Source: Gammaproteobacteria bacterium (GTDB taxonomy: Bacteria > Pseudomonadota > Gammaproteobacteria > UBA11654). Taken from it: DNA of 13,385 bases. The stretch is taken from the NCBI GenBank assembly GCA_018672815.1, contig JABHDX010000013.1:1-13385 (forward strand), in the 5' to 3' direction. Positions 1-7,766 of this stretch are shown piece after piece. Position 1 is the stretch's first letter; the number at the start of each line of letters is the position of its first letter. The notes below the pieces were generated by a model. It was given only the letters and a program-made list of their open reading frames with translations, did no database searches and had not been told where the DNA came from. A program made the position numbers and the translations under genes.

Positions 1-1332
1 AATGAGAAGCCCAACATAGTATTAGTCTTAATGGATAACTTTGGTTATGGTGAAATTGGAGTTTATGGCGGAGGTGAACTTCGTGGTGCTCCAACCCCAA
101 ATATAGATAGCATTGCTGCTGAAGGTTTTCAGTTAACAAATTATAATGTTGAAGCTGAGTGCACACCATCACGTTCGGCTTTGATGACAGGGCGTTATGG
201 TATACGAACACGCCAAAGACAAGAAGGACCACCCAGAGGGGTCTGGTATGGCATAACGAAGTGGGAGATCACATTAGCAGAAATGTTATCCGACCAAGGC
301 TATACAACTGGAATCTTTGGAAAATGGCATCTCGGTGATACCAAGGGACGATACCCAACAGATCAGGGCTTTGATGAATGGAATGGTATACCTAGATCCT
401 CTGATCGAGCCTTTTGGCCAGACAGCAATAGTTTTTCACCAGGAAGTCATCCTGATGCTGTATTTACCCATGTTATGTCCTCATTTAAAGGACAAGAACC
501 AAAAGAACTGGAGGTTTTTGATCGTGCTAAACGAGCAACGATTGATCGAGATATCACAGACCATGCCATTGATTTTATAAAACGTAAAGCTAAAAAAGAA
601 CAACCATTCTTTGCCTATCTTCCTTACACACAAACCCATGAACCTGTTGACCCTCATCCTGATTTCTACGGCAGTACTGGAAATGGAAGTTTTGCTGATG
701 TTTTGGCACAAACCGATGTCTACATTGGCGAACTCCTGGGAACAATAGATGAGCTTGGTTTAAAAGAAAACACTATATTTATCTTTACTTCTGACAACGG
801 TCGCGAAGGAGTGCCCAGATCATTCGGTTTCACTGGGCCTTGGAGAGGAAGTATGTTCTCTCCATATGAAGGTTCTTTGAGAGTTCCTTTCTTAATTCGT
901 TGGCCTGGTCATATTCCAACTCAGCAAGTATCCAATCAAATATTCCATCAAATTGATCTATTCCCTACTATTGCCAGTTTTGTTGGCGCTGATATACCTT
1001 CAGATAGAATAATTGATGGCGTTGACCAATCTAATTTTCTCAAAGGCAAGTCAAAAAAATCCGCAAGAGAATCCATGGTAATTTATATTGGTAATGAATT
1101 ATTTGGTGCAAAATGGCGAAATTGGAAATTACTACTTAAAGAAATGGATGAAGATGGCTATGGCGTGAAAAATATGGCTTATCCTACAGTTTATAATTTA
1201 CTTGTTGATCCAAAAGAGGAAGTTCCTGAACTCAACTACTTAAATGATACATGGGTTGATTTTCCTTTGTATCAAGTCATAGAAGACCATGAAGATTCAA
1301 TAGAGAATGATCCTGGTACACCAGGGCCTTGA
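1..1332 (+). CDS. Type I (formylglycine) sulfatase, 5'-truncated by window edge
   Basis: Hydrolyses a sulfate ester; the substrate is not deducible. The frame is open from base 1 and the family's N-terminal strand (KPNIVLVLMDNFGYGE) begins before the first ATG at 31. The gene therefore starts outside the window, and 443 residues are visible. In visible numbering, the sulfatase signature CTPSR..LMTGR begins at Cys54 (codon 160-162), the residue oxidised to formylglycine by a maturase. Other active-site elements are GKWHLG (Lys108, His110), the His213 segment YTQTHEP, and TSDNG (Asp265-Asn266), which supply metal and sulfate ligands. The usual N-terminal Asp-Asp metal pair reads Asp-Asn here, a variant I recall from an arylsulfatase subfamily. 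Such enzymes are normally exported, but the signal peptide would lie outside the window. The C-terminus is complete and ends NDPGTPGP. The next gene follows on the same strand after 49 bp. Confidence 0.93.
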   Translation, partial: NEKPNIVLVLMDNFGYGEIGVYGGGELRGAPTPNIDSIAAEGFQLTNYNVEAECTPSRSALMTGRYGIRTRQRQEGPPRGVWYGITKWEITLAEMLSDQGYTTGIFGKWHLGDTKGRYPTDQGFDEWNGIPRSSDRAFWPDSNSFSPGSHPDAVFTHVMSSFKGQEPKELEVFDRAKRATIDRDITDHAIDFIKRKAKKEQPFFAYLPYTQTHEPVDPHPDFYGSTGNGSFADVLAQTDVYIGELLGTIDELGLKENTIFIFTSDNGREGVPRSFGFTGPWRGSMFSPYEGSLRVPFLIRWPGHIPTQQVSNQIFHQIDLFPTIASFVGADIPSDRIIDGVDQSNFLKGKSKKSARESMVIYIGNELFGAKWRNWKLLLKEMDEDGYGVKNMAYPTVYNLLVDPKEEVPELNYLNDTWVDFPLYQVIEDHEDSIENDPGTPGP

Positions 1333-1381
1333 ATCCTTTGCATTCTAGCATCTTCAAATAACCCCCTAATATAACTTTTAT

Positions 1382-1876
1382 ATGAACACTCAATTATATG
1401 TTTTCACTAATGGTGCATACGATAAAAATTGGTTACAAGACATCTATTTGATCAATCAAGACAATGTACCAGCAGTTGGCTCATTAGAATCAATTGAAAA
1501 GATGAAAGAACTTTTATCTATCAGTAGTTATCATTCCGTGTTATTGCTAGATAAGAATGTCATTGGATTTAGTATCTGCTTTAGGGAGGGGACCACATAT
1601 TGGTCAGAGAATTATAAATATTTTGCTCAAGGCTTAAAAACTTTTTTATACATTGATCGAATTGCAATTGATCAAAACTACAGAAGAAAAGGTCTTGGTA
1701 AGTCAATGTATAAAGATATATTTTCAAATGCTTCCCATGAAAACTTAAGAGTCACAGCAGAGGTAAATACTAAACCAATGAATCAAATCTCATTAGATTT
1801 TCATAACAATATGGGTTTCAAGCAAATCGGTGAAAGACAATTTGATGATCATGATGTGGTCTATTTAATTAAATAG
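1382..1876 (+). CDS. GNAT-family N-acetyltransferase
   Basis: A 164-residue single-domain acyl-CoA N-acyltransferase, of usual length for GNAT proteins. The core motif A is clear: strand LYIDRIAID (89-97) followed by NYRRKGLGKSMY (99-110), whose RRKGLG loop (101-106) binds the acetyl-CoA pyrophosphate. The C-terminal NNMGFKQIGERQF segment is the usual motif-B region, where many GNATs read 'YekxGF'. There is no signal peptide, so it is cytosolic. The acceptor cannot be deduced: it could be a protein N-terminus, an amine or an antibiotic. No Shine-Dalgarno sequence precedes the ATG. A TATAAC -10-like box at 1370-1375 lies only 6 nt before it, which raises the possibility of a leaderless mRNA. 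It follows the sulfatase on the same strand and is convergent with the lipoyl-domain gene. Confidence 0.85.
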   Translation: MNTQLYVFTNGAYDKNWLQDIYLINQDNVPAVGSLESIEKMKELLSISSYHSVLLLDKNVIGFSICFREGTTYWSENYKYFAQGLKTFLYIDRIAIDQNYRRKGLGKSMYKDIFSNASHENLRVTAEVNTKPMNQISLDFHNNMGFKQIGERQFDDHDVVYLIK

Positions 1877-1904
1877 TTCTGAGAATATTAATAATCACTT
1901 TGTA

Positions 1905-2144
1905 TTATAACTCAGTCTTAATTGTCGCAATTTCAGTACCAACATCATATTCTTTGTTAACTTCAGCCATAGAAATAATAGTTCCATTAACTGGAGAAGG
2001 AACTTCAATAGTTGTTTTTTCAGATTCTATTAAATAAAGAGGTTGATTTAATTTCACTAAGTCTCCTATTCCGACATACCACTCAATAAGTATGCAAGAT
2101 TCAGATGATATAGCTGTTTTTGGAACTTTTAATCTTATTTCCAT
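1905..2144 (-). CDS. Free-standing lipoyl-domain carrier protein
   Basis: A 79-residue protein that is nothing but a biotinyl/lipoyl domain. The beta-hairpin motif IESEKTTIEVPSP places the lipoylatable lysine at Lys43 (codon 2016-2018), and the PVNGTI segment follows about 10 residues later, as in 2-oxo acid dehydrogenase E2 domains. The SEKTT context favours lipoyl over biotin, which normally sits in AMKM. The usual E2 has additional subunit-binding and acyltransferase (CHAT) domains; both are absent and the ORF ends cleanly, so this is a stand-alone carrier. It lies 19 bp downstream of the E1 fusion gene and is almost surely co-transcribed with it. It presumably receives the group cleaved by E1. 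No strong Shine-Dalgarno sequence is visible. GcvH is a different, longer free lipoyl protein. Confidence 0.88.
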   Translation of the reverse strand: MEIRLKVPKTAISSESCILIEWYVGIGDLVKLNQPLYLIESEKTTIEVPSPVNGTIISMAEVNKEYDVGTEIATIKTEL

Positions 2145-2163
2145 TTAGTATTGAAATATATAT

Positions 2164-4197
2164 TTATTGTACTAGTTCTTTGATAGCAGTCTTAATATTT
2201 TCATTATTTGGAAAATGATAATTTTCTAATTCTTTTGCAAATGGAATAGGCGTATAAGCAGAGCCAATTCTTGTAACAGGTTTTTTAAGTTCAGAGAATA
2301 AGTTTTCATGTATGAGTGAGGCTATTTCTGCACCAAAACCACAAAATCTTACTGCTCCATGGAGAACGAGTGCTCTTTTTGTTTTACCGACAGAATTAAG
2401 AATTGCATTTTTATCTAGAGGTACTAATGATCTAAGATCAAGAACTTCAGCATTAATTCCATCATTTTCTAGTTCGTTAGCTACTTCCAAGGCACTCAAT
2501 AAAGCAGCTCCATAAGTAATAATAGATACATCCGAACCTATTTTTTTTATCTCCGCTTTACCTAAAGGAATTCTATAATCTTCCGTTGGTACTTCACCTG
2601 AGCCAAAGTAAAGACCCATTGATTCCATAACTACACAAGGGTCATCATCATATATGCAAGACATCAGTAGGCCTTTTAGGTCTTTTGGAGTGCCTGGGGC
2701 TACTACCTTTATTCCTGGTGAATGTGTTAACCATGTCTCAAGTGATTGAGAATGTTGAGCACCAAAACTACCAACATTTCCTGCTATCATTGTTCTTATT
2801 GTAATAGGAACATTTGTTTTTCCTCCAGACATGTATCTTAATTTTGCAGCATGATTAGTAACTTGGTCCATGCATACACCTAAAAAATCATTAACCATAA
2901 TTTCAGCAACTGGTCTTAATCCAGCCATTGATGCACCAATTGCTGCTCCTATAATTGCTTGTTCAGAGATAGGAGTTGGCCTGACTCTTTCTAGGCCATA
3001 TTTTGTAGATAAGCCATATGTTGCTTTAACAACACCGCCTGCAGGGTCTGCTATATCTTCACCCAAAATTATTACAGATTTATCTGTTTCAAGTGCATAA
3101 TCAAGAGTATTTGTAATGGTTTGACAGTAAGTAATATTTTCAGCATTATCGTAATTAAATGATTCTAGATTGTCAGAATCTGAATCAGAGTTACTTATGT
3201 CAGGAATATCATTAGGGTCTGAAAAAACATCACTATAAAGATCAGTTTCAGTTGGCGGCAAACAAGATTCGGTATAAGTTTCTGCCTCATCTACTTCTTT
3301 AACTGCATTTTCTTCTATTTTCTCAATTACTTCGAGAGTAAGAATATTATCGGAAAGTAATCTTGCTTTAAAATTATTTATAGGTGTATTGAGTAATCCT
3401 TTTGATAATTGATTTTGATCCATATGTGATTCATCAGAACCAAATGCATGTCCTTGCAGTCTATCGCATAATGCTTCTACAAATGTTGGTCCTTTGTTTT
3501 GTCTTGCACGGTTAATGGCTTCTTCAGCAGCAAAATAAAGTGCTACAGGATCACTTCCATCTACTTGAATGCTAGGCATTTCATAAGCATTACCTCTTTC
3601 TGAAAGGTTCTTGGTTTTAGTTGATTCTGAAAAAGCTGTGTATTCTGCATATTGATTATTTTGACATAGAAATATTACTGGTAGATTCCATAGAGATGCT
3701 AAATTCATAGCTTCATGAACAGCCCCAATATTAGCTGCTCCATCACCAAAACTTACTATAGTTGTTTTACCTGTATTTTTAAGAATTGATGCTAACCCTA
3801 AACCATTAGCAATGGGTACTCCTCCACCGACAATACCTGATGTAACCATGAGACCATTAGCAGGATCAGAAAGATGCATAGGACCACCTTTACCTTGACA
3901 TAAACCGTTTTTCTTACCCGCTATCTCTGAAAAAACATCTTTAACAGATGAACCCTTAGCTAGAACATCATGAATACATCTATAAGTAGTTATCATATAG
4001 TCATCATTATTTAGAAGCGATGTAAATGTTGCAGGTATTGCTTCTTGTCCGCCACAAGGGTAATACTGAAATTGTAGCTTACCAGCACTTAGCCAACGTT
4101 GAATTCTTTGATCACATTCCTGAATTCGAAACATCATAGTGTATATATCCCTTAACGTATTAGTATTGATATCATTAATATTTAAATTGTTACTCAT
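2164..4197 (-). CDS. Fused E1-alpha/E1-beta thiamine-diphosphate 2-oxo acid (or acetoin-type) dehydrogenase
   Basis: A 677-residue fusion of the two E1 subunits usually encoded separately. The alpha half (about 15-300) carries the ThDP/Mg motif GDGAANIG (151-158) ending at Asn180-Asn181, preceded by the conserved KGGPMHLSDP segment (103-112). The beta half (about 355-677) carries TPISE with catalytic Glu412 and QHSQSLE with His482, then a transketolase C-terminal domain (about 550-677). The halves are joined by an acidic, Ser/Asp-rich linker (about 302-350, including SDSDSD). The family decarboxylates a 2-oxo acid, or cleaves an acyloin, and transfers the acyl group to a lipoyl domain; the exact substrate is unknown. 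It is the first gene of an operon with the lipoyl protein. A GAGGA Shine-Dalgarno sequence sits about 10 nt before the ATG, supporting this start. The promoter region carries the inverted-repeat element at 4268-4300. Confidence 0.92.
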   Translation of the reverse strand: MSNNLNINDINTNTLRDIYTMMFRIQECDQRIQRWLSAGKLQFQYYPCGGQEAIPATFTSLLNNDDYMITTYRCIHDVLAKGSSVKDVFSEIAGKKNGLCQGKGGPMHLSDPANGLMVTSGIVGGGVPIANGLGLASILKNTGKTTIVSFGDGAANIGAVHEAMNLASLWNLPVIFLCQNNQYAEYTAFSESTKTKNLSERGNAYEMPSIQVDGSDPVALYFAAEEAINRARQNKGPTFVEALCDRLQGHAFGSDESHMDQNQLSKGLLNTPINNFKARLLSDNILTLEVIEKIEENAVKEVDEAETYTESCLPPTETDLYSDVFSDPNDIPDISNSDSDSDNLESFNYDNAENITYCQTITNTLDYALETDKSVIILGEDIADPAGGVVKATYGLSTKYGLERVRPTPISEQAIIGAAIGASMAGLRPVAEIMVNDFLGVCMDQVTNHAAKLRYMSGGKTNVPITIRTMIAGNVGSFGAQHSQSLETWLTHSPGIKVVAPGTPKDLKGLLMSCIYDDDPCVVMESMGLYFGSGEVPTEDYRIPLGKAEIKKIGSDVSIITYGAALLSALEVANELENDGINAEVLDLRSLVPLDKNAILNSVGKTKRALVLHGAVRFCGFGAEIASLIHENLFSELKKPVTRIGSAYTPIPFAKELENYHFPNNENIKTAIKELVQ

Positions 4198-4489
4198 TTT
4201 TTACAGTCCTCAAAAAAGATTTTTTATACATTCATATAAATAAAATATATAACTTTATATAAAAATATCAGATATATATGTATAAGAAAACATATATATA
4301 TATAAAAAGGATTTAAAATACTAAGTTATATGGAAAATGTGAATATAAAGATAAGAATGTAAATTCTAATCGATAAGATTTAATTTAATTAATATATAGA
4401 AATACTAATAATCTAGATTATGCTTACTAAGAAAGTATTTTATGCTTATGAGTAAATAATACCTTGTGGCCTCATCATTATTCTAGGTA
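4198..4489. other. AT-rich intergenic region upstream of the E1 operon
   Basis: These 292 bp contain no credible gene. They hold the shared inverted-repeat element (4268-4300) and a perfect 14-bp palindrome ATAATCTAGATTAT at 4408-4421. An 8-bp inverted repeat, TAATACCT/AGGTATTA (4457-4464 and 4485-4492), overlaps the stop codon of the iclR-type gene. The promoter of the E1/lipoyl operon must lie here, but base composition is too AT-rich for a confident -35/-10 call. Confidence 0.7.
4268..4300. promoter_or_regulatory. Candidate operator, copy A (shared inverted repeat)
   Basis: The arms ATATATATGT (4272-4281) and ACATATATAT (4290-4299) form a 10-bp perfect inverted repeat with an 8-nt spacer. 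The left arm lies within a 16-nt string, CAGATATATATGTATA (4269-4284), that is identical in copy B at 5414-5429. The element lies 71 bp before the E1 fusion start codon. It is inferred to be a binding site for a dimeric regulator, most likely the neighbouring IclR protein. AT-rich low complexity is the main caution. Confidence 0.5.
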
Positions 4490-4492
4490 TTA
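4457..4492 (-). terminator. Weak terminator-like hairpin after the iclR-type gene
   Basis: The 8-bp inverted repeat AGGTATTA/TAATACCT, with a 20-nt spacer, overlaps the stop codon of the regulator. In the minus-strand transcript it is followed by TTTACTC only. The stem is AT-rich and the loop long, so this is a weak call. Confidence 0.22.
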
Positions 4493-5257
4493 GGCTTTTA
4501 GGATATAAGGAAGGATGATGGCTTTTAATGATTTTTCAATATCTATTTCTTTATTTTTTATCCTTTGTGCTGGACCACTAACTGAAATAGCTATAAATTT
4601 TCCAAATACATGTTCTGGTATACCAATTGATACAGCACCAGCATCTTTAATTACGCCTTCATAATCAATTGCAACAAGTCGTTTACTGATAACAAGAAGT
4701 TTTTCTAAAAGTTCAGTTACATCAACAGGCTTATCTGATTCACCTATACGTTTATTATAGCGATTAGCTAATTGACATACTTGCTCTGTATTCAAACTAG
4801 ATAGTAAGGCAAGTCCACATGCTGAATAAAAAAGGGATGTCTTCGATCCTTCGTATATTTTTAATGTAACTGCTTGTATACCTGGAATTACTTTCACAAA
4901 CTGAGCTTCGTCTCCACTTCTTACAGTAATTGAAACTGTCTCATTACTCTCTTTACTTAGTTTATCGCAAATAGCATCAAGTTCTTCTTGATGATTAAAA
5001 AAATGCTCTAAAGCCCACTCGCTTAACTGAGCAATTTTAGTTGTAGGAAAGTAAGTATAGTCATTTTGATCATAACCTAGATAACCTTTTTTCAGCATTG
5101 TTTTGATAAGGACATTAGTGCTAGATCTTGGCATAAAAAGTTTTTCTGAAATATTTTTAGCTGAAAGTTGAGCTTTCTCAATTTGGAAAAGCTCCATGAT
5201 TTGAAAAACTCTCTCTGCAGACTTCACTCCATCTATGTTTTTTTTATTTACGTTCAT
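4490..5257 (-). CDS. IclR-family transcriptional regulator
   Basis: A 255-residue regulator of usual family length. The N-terminal winged helix-turn-helix (about 10-72) has the IclR pattern GVKSAERVFQIMELF, then ISEKLFMPRSSTNVLIKTML (36-55) as the recognition region, then GYLGYD. The C-terminal effector-binding domain (about 80-250) includes GSKTSLFYSACGLALLSSL (137-155) and the late AISVSGPAQRI segment, where family members bind small organic acids. The protein binds DNA in the cytosol as a dimer of dimers. The gene lies between two operons carrying the same inverted-repeat element, so it is the obvious candidate regulator of both; this is inference. No Shine-Dalgarno sequence is seen before the ATG, but the start matches the expected domain boundary. 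It is divergent from the TonB receptor gene across 256 bp. Confidence 0.9.
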   Translation of the reverse strand: MNVNKKNIDGVKSAERVFQIMELFQIEKAQLSAKNISEKLFMPRSSTNVLIKTMLKKGYLGYDQNDYTYFPTTKIAQLSEWALEHFFNHQEELDAICDKLSKESNETVSITVRSGDEAQFVKVIPGIQAVTLKIYEGSKTSLFYSACGLALLSSLNTEQVCQLANRYNKRIGESDKPVDVTELLEKLLVISKRLVAIDYEGVIKDAGAVSIGIPEHVFGKFIAISVSGPAQRIKNKEIDIEKSLKAIILPYILKA

Positions 5258-5352
5258 GTTTTATTTTTTTGAAACTTTTTTAATTGCTTATCTAGTTCTT
5301 TTTTTAAGTAGCTCTGAACAACTGAATCATATAACTAATGAGAGACTTTTAG

Positions 5353-5374
5353 TATAGATAAAATAATATCTATA
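5353..5374. promoter_or_regulatory. Candidate operator near the iclR-type promoter
   Basis: A perfect 8-bp inverted repeat TATAGATA/TATCTATA with a 6-nt spacer (AAATAA), about 95-117 bp upstream of the regulator start. It differs from the shared element. It could be an autoregulatory site or chance in AT-rich DNA. Confidence 0.28.
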
Positions 5375-5412
5375 ACAACATATTTGCACAATTATTATTT
5401 TAAAAAAATAAT

Positions 5413-5446
5413 ACAGATATATATGTATATGAAGTAAACATATATA
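5413..5446. promoter_or_regulatory. Candidate operator, copy B (shared inverted repeat)
   Basis: CAGATATATATGTATA (5414-5429) is identical to copy A at 4269-4284. It is followed by TGAAGTAA and the matching half-site ACATATATA (5438-5446). The spacer between the arms is 11 nt here and 8 nt in copy A. The element ends 67 bp before the TonB-receptor start, almost the same distance that copy A has to the E1 gene. This supports common regulation. Confidence 0.5.
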
Positions 5447-5513
5447 AACTTGATTTATTTTCCTTGCAGAGTTAACTTTAGACTAAGTAAATTCACTTAA
5501 CGAGGCTTAAGAT

Positions 5514-7736
5514 ATGTCATTATTTATTATCAATACGAAGTTAAAAACATTAGGAATATATTTTATTTTAATTATGCCGTTAGTATTTATTACTAATACA
5601 TATTCACAAACAACTAGTTCTGCAAAGTTACAAATTGAAGAAATAGTTGTAACTGCTGAAAAGAGAGTCTCTTCATTACAAGATACCTCCATATCTATAA
5701 GTGTTTTCTCTGGCGATGAGCTGAATGATTTTGGAATTACTGATTCTGAGCAACTCTCATACTACACTCCTGGTTTAGTTATCCAAAGACAAGTTATTGG
5801 TAAAGTTACCATGAGGGGTGTTGGTAATGAAAATCTTACTATTGGAGGAGATCCAAGTGTTGCTTTACATTTAGACGGTAGTTATGTTGCAAGATCATCT
5901 GTTGCAAACTTTGATTTTTTTGATGTTGAACGTATTGAAGTCTTAAGAGGACCACAAGGAACACTTTATGGAAGAAATGCTAATGGAGGAACTATTAATG
6001 TTATTTCAAATAAACCTACTGAAGAAAAAGAAGGGTATATAAATTTATCTTTTGGAAATTATAGTAGTATCAGAGCAGATGCAGCATTAAGTGGTCCAAT
6101 TAATGACAATACAACTGGTAGACTTTCTTTTCTACATGCTACAAGAGATGGTTATACAAAAAATATATTCCCTGGAGCTGCAGGTCGCGGACTTGATGAA
6201 TTAGATACTCAAGATTTAACTGCCGTTAAAGCTCAGCTACATTTTAGACCAAGCGATACTATTTTTATTGAATTAATGGCTGATTCTTACAAGGATAGTA
6301 GTAATCCTCCTGCACAAAAGTATTTAATGTGGCCATTACCTTGGATGGAATCGTCTTATGCTCCTGTTCCATTTCCTGATGCTGTTCACCCCACTGATCT
6401 AAGAACTTTATCCCAGGGGTTTGAATTTAATATACCTGGTAGCACTAGAACAATAGAAACTGCAGGAGAGTGGAATCAAAATGGGTTATCAGCAAAACTT
6501 ACTCTAGATCTAGAAAATGGTAATACCTTCTTTTCTCATACTTCTATGAGGGATATTGATTCTATGTGGCTTAATGATGGAGATGGTATCGATGTGTTTA
6601 TGGTCAACTACTTTCAAAGAGAGAATTCAGAGCAGTTTACACAAGAAATTCGATTGTCGTCTGCAGATAACAATGATCTAAATTGGATTGTAGGTGGTTT
6701 TTACATCAAAGAAGATGCAGAGACATTCATAGGTATTCCTTTACCACTTGGTCTTGATTTACCTCTTAATCTATTAATTGATGGCGAGCATGAGACTACA
6801 GCCCATGCTTTTTTTGGCCAACTTACTAAAAATATAAATGAAAAAATAAGATTAAATGTTGGTCTTCGATACAATCATGAGAATAAAAAAGTTAATTATC
6901 AAGATGATAGATTCTTTGTAGTATCACAAGTTTCAGGTGATGAAACATGGAATGCAATTACACCAAGAATTGGAATTGATTATTTTATTTCAGATGACAA
7001 CATGCTGTATGCAAATATATCTAAAGGCTTTAAAAGTGGTGGATTCAACCTTTTAGCAGTCCAAGATGCGTACGATCCTGAAATCGTTTGGAGTTACGAA
7101 GTAGGTTTAAAAAGGACTTCAAATGAAGGAAGATTGCAAACAAATCTTTCAGCTTTTTATTATGATTACACAGATATGCAAGTTGGTAGAGTAGAGAACC
7201 TTCAATCAATACTTCTGAATGCAGCTGCTTCCACAATTAAGGGTGCTGAGATAGAAGTTGTTGCATTAGTTAATGAAAATTTTAGAATTCAGGCCAACGC
7301 TGCACTCTTAAACACTAATTATGATGACTTTCTTACTCAAGATCCTGGTAGCCCGGGTGTGCCAGTAAAACAACTCGCTGGAAATGAGTTACCTCGATCA
7401 CCAAACATGACTGGAAACATTATTGGAATTTATAATGTAATGCTCGAAAATGGTGCTGAACTGATCCTAAATGGTTCTTTTCAAAAACAAGGAAAGCAGT
7501 TTTTTACTCAATTTAATCGAGAGAGTGTATCTCAAGACAGTTTTAATCTTCTTAACTTCAATGCAACATATAAACCAAATAATAATTTTGAACTAACATT
7601 TTATGCTCATAACATAACTGATGAAGGGTATATAACTGATATTTTAGAGTCTGGAGTTGTCACTGGGCAAACTGTTCCACAAGGGATATTAGGACCTCCT
7701 AAAACCTATGGAATGAAAATGAGCATTAATTTTTAA
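5514..7736 (+). CDS. TonB-dependent outer-membrane receptor
   Basis: A 740-residue active-transport barrel. The N-terminus is a Sec signal (hydrophobic 13-27, plausible cleavage after TYS near residue 31). A TonB box-like EEIVVTAEKR follows at 42-51. The plug domain (about 52-170) holds the hallmark LRGPQGTLYGRNANGG (144-159), and the rest is beta-barrel ending in YGMKMSINF, with the terminal aromatic expected for outer-membrane insertion. The length is typical. It belongs to the broad class annotated for siderophores, vitamins or organic substrates. No iron-uptake neighbours occur, so an organic substrate processed by the adjacent enzymes is more likely (inference). Good Shine-Dalgarno GAGG at 8 nt. 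It is first in a probable operon with the hydrolase-fold gene 30 bp downstream. Copy B of the shared operator precedes it. Confidence 0.95.
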   Translation: MSLFIINTKLKTLGIYFILIMPLVFITNTYSQTTSSAKLQIEEIVVTAEKRVSSLQDTSISISVFSGDELNDFGITDSEQLSYYTPGLVIQRQVIGKVTMRGVGNENLTIGGDPSVALHLDGSYVARSSVANFDFFDVERIEVLRGPQGTLYGRNANGGTINVISNKPTEEKEGYINLSFGNYSSIRADAALSGPINDNTTGRLSFLHATRDGYTKNIFPGAAGRGLDELDTQDLTAVKAQLHFRPSDTIFIELMADSYKDSSNPPAQKYLMWPLPWMESSYAPVPFPDAVHPTDLRTLSQGFEFNIPGSTRTIETAGEWNQNGLSAKLTLDLENGNTFFSHTSMRDIDSMWLNDGDGIDVFMVNYFQRENSEQFTQEIRLSSADNNDLNWIVGGFYIKEDAETFIGIPLPLGLDLPLNLLIDGEHETTAHAFFGQLTKNINEKIRLNVGLRYNHENKKVNYQDDRFFVVSQVSGDETWNAITPRIGIDYFISDDNMLYANISKGFKSGGFNLLAVQDAYDPEIVWSYEVGLKRTSNEGRLQTNLSAFYYDYTDMQVGRVENLQSILLNAAASTIKGAEIEVVALVNENFRIQANAALLNTNYDDFLTQDPGSPGVPVKQLAGNELPRSPNMTGNIIGIYNVMLENGAELILNGSFQKQGKQFFTQFNRESVSQDSFNLLNFNATYKPNNNFELTFYAHNITDEGYITDILESGVVTGQTVPQGILGPPKTYGMKMSINF

Positions 7737-7766
7737 TAGATAAATTGAAATATAGCTATTTAAAAA

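Larger units (their letters stand above)
5258..5513. promoter_or_regulatory. Divergent regulatory region between the iclR-type and TonB-receptor genes
   Basis: These 256 bp are strongly AT-rich and non-coding. They contain copy B of the shared element (5413-5446) and a second inverted repeat nearer the regulator, TATAGATA/TATCTATA (5353-5360 and 5367-5374). A clear Shine-Dalgarno GAGG (5502-5505) lies 8 nt before the receptor ATG. A possible -35 TTGATT (5450-5455) has only a poor -10 (TAACTT, 5473-5478) at 17-bp spacing. Confidence 0.65.

Noticed and set aside
1312..1325. CCTGG-TACA-CCAGG hairpin at the end of the sulfatase gene
   Set aside because: It is inside the coding sequence (repeated Pro/Gly codons), is only 5 bp long, and has no T-run after it.
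1861..1876. 16-bp perfect palindrome CTATTTAATTAAATAG over the GNAT stop codon
   Set aside because: It is coding sequence made of A/T-rich codons, has no loop for a hairpin and no partner site. Chance is the simplest explanation.
2312..3100. Open frames on the + strand opposite the E1 fusion gene
   Set aside because: They run antisense to a gene with unmistakable E1 motifs and their translations show no family features.
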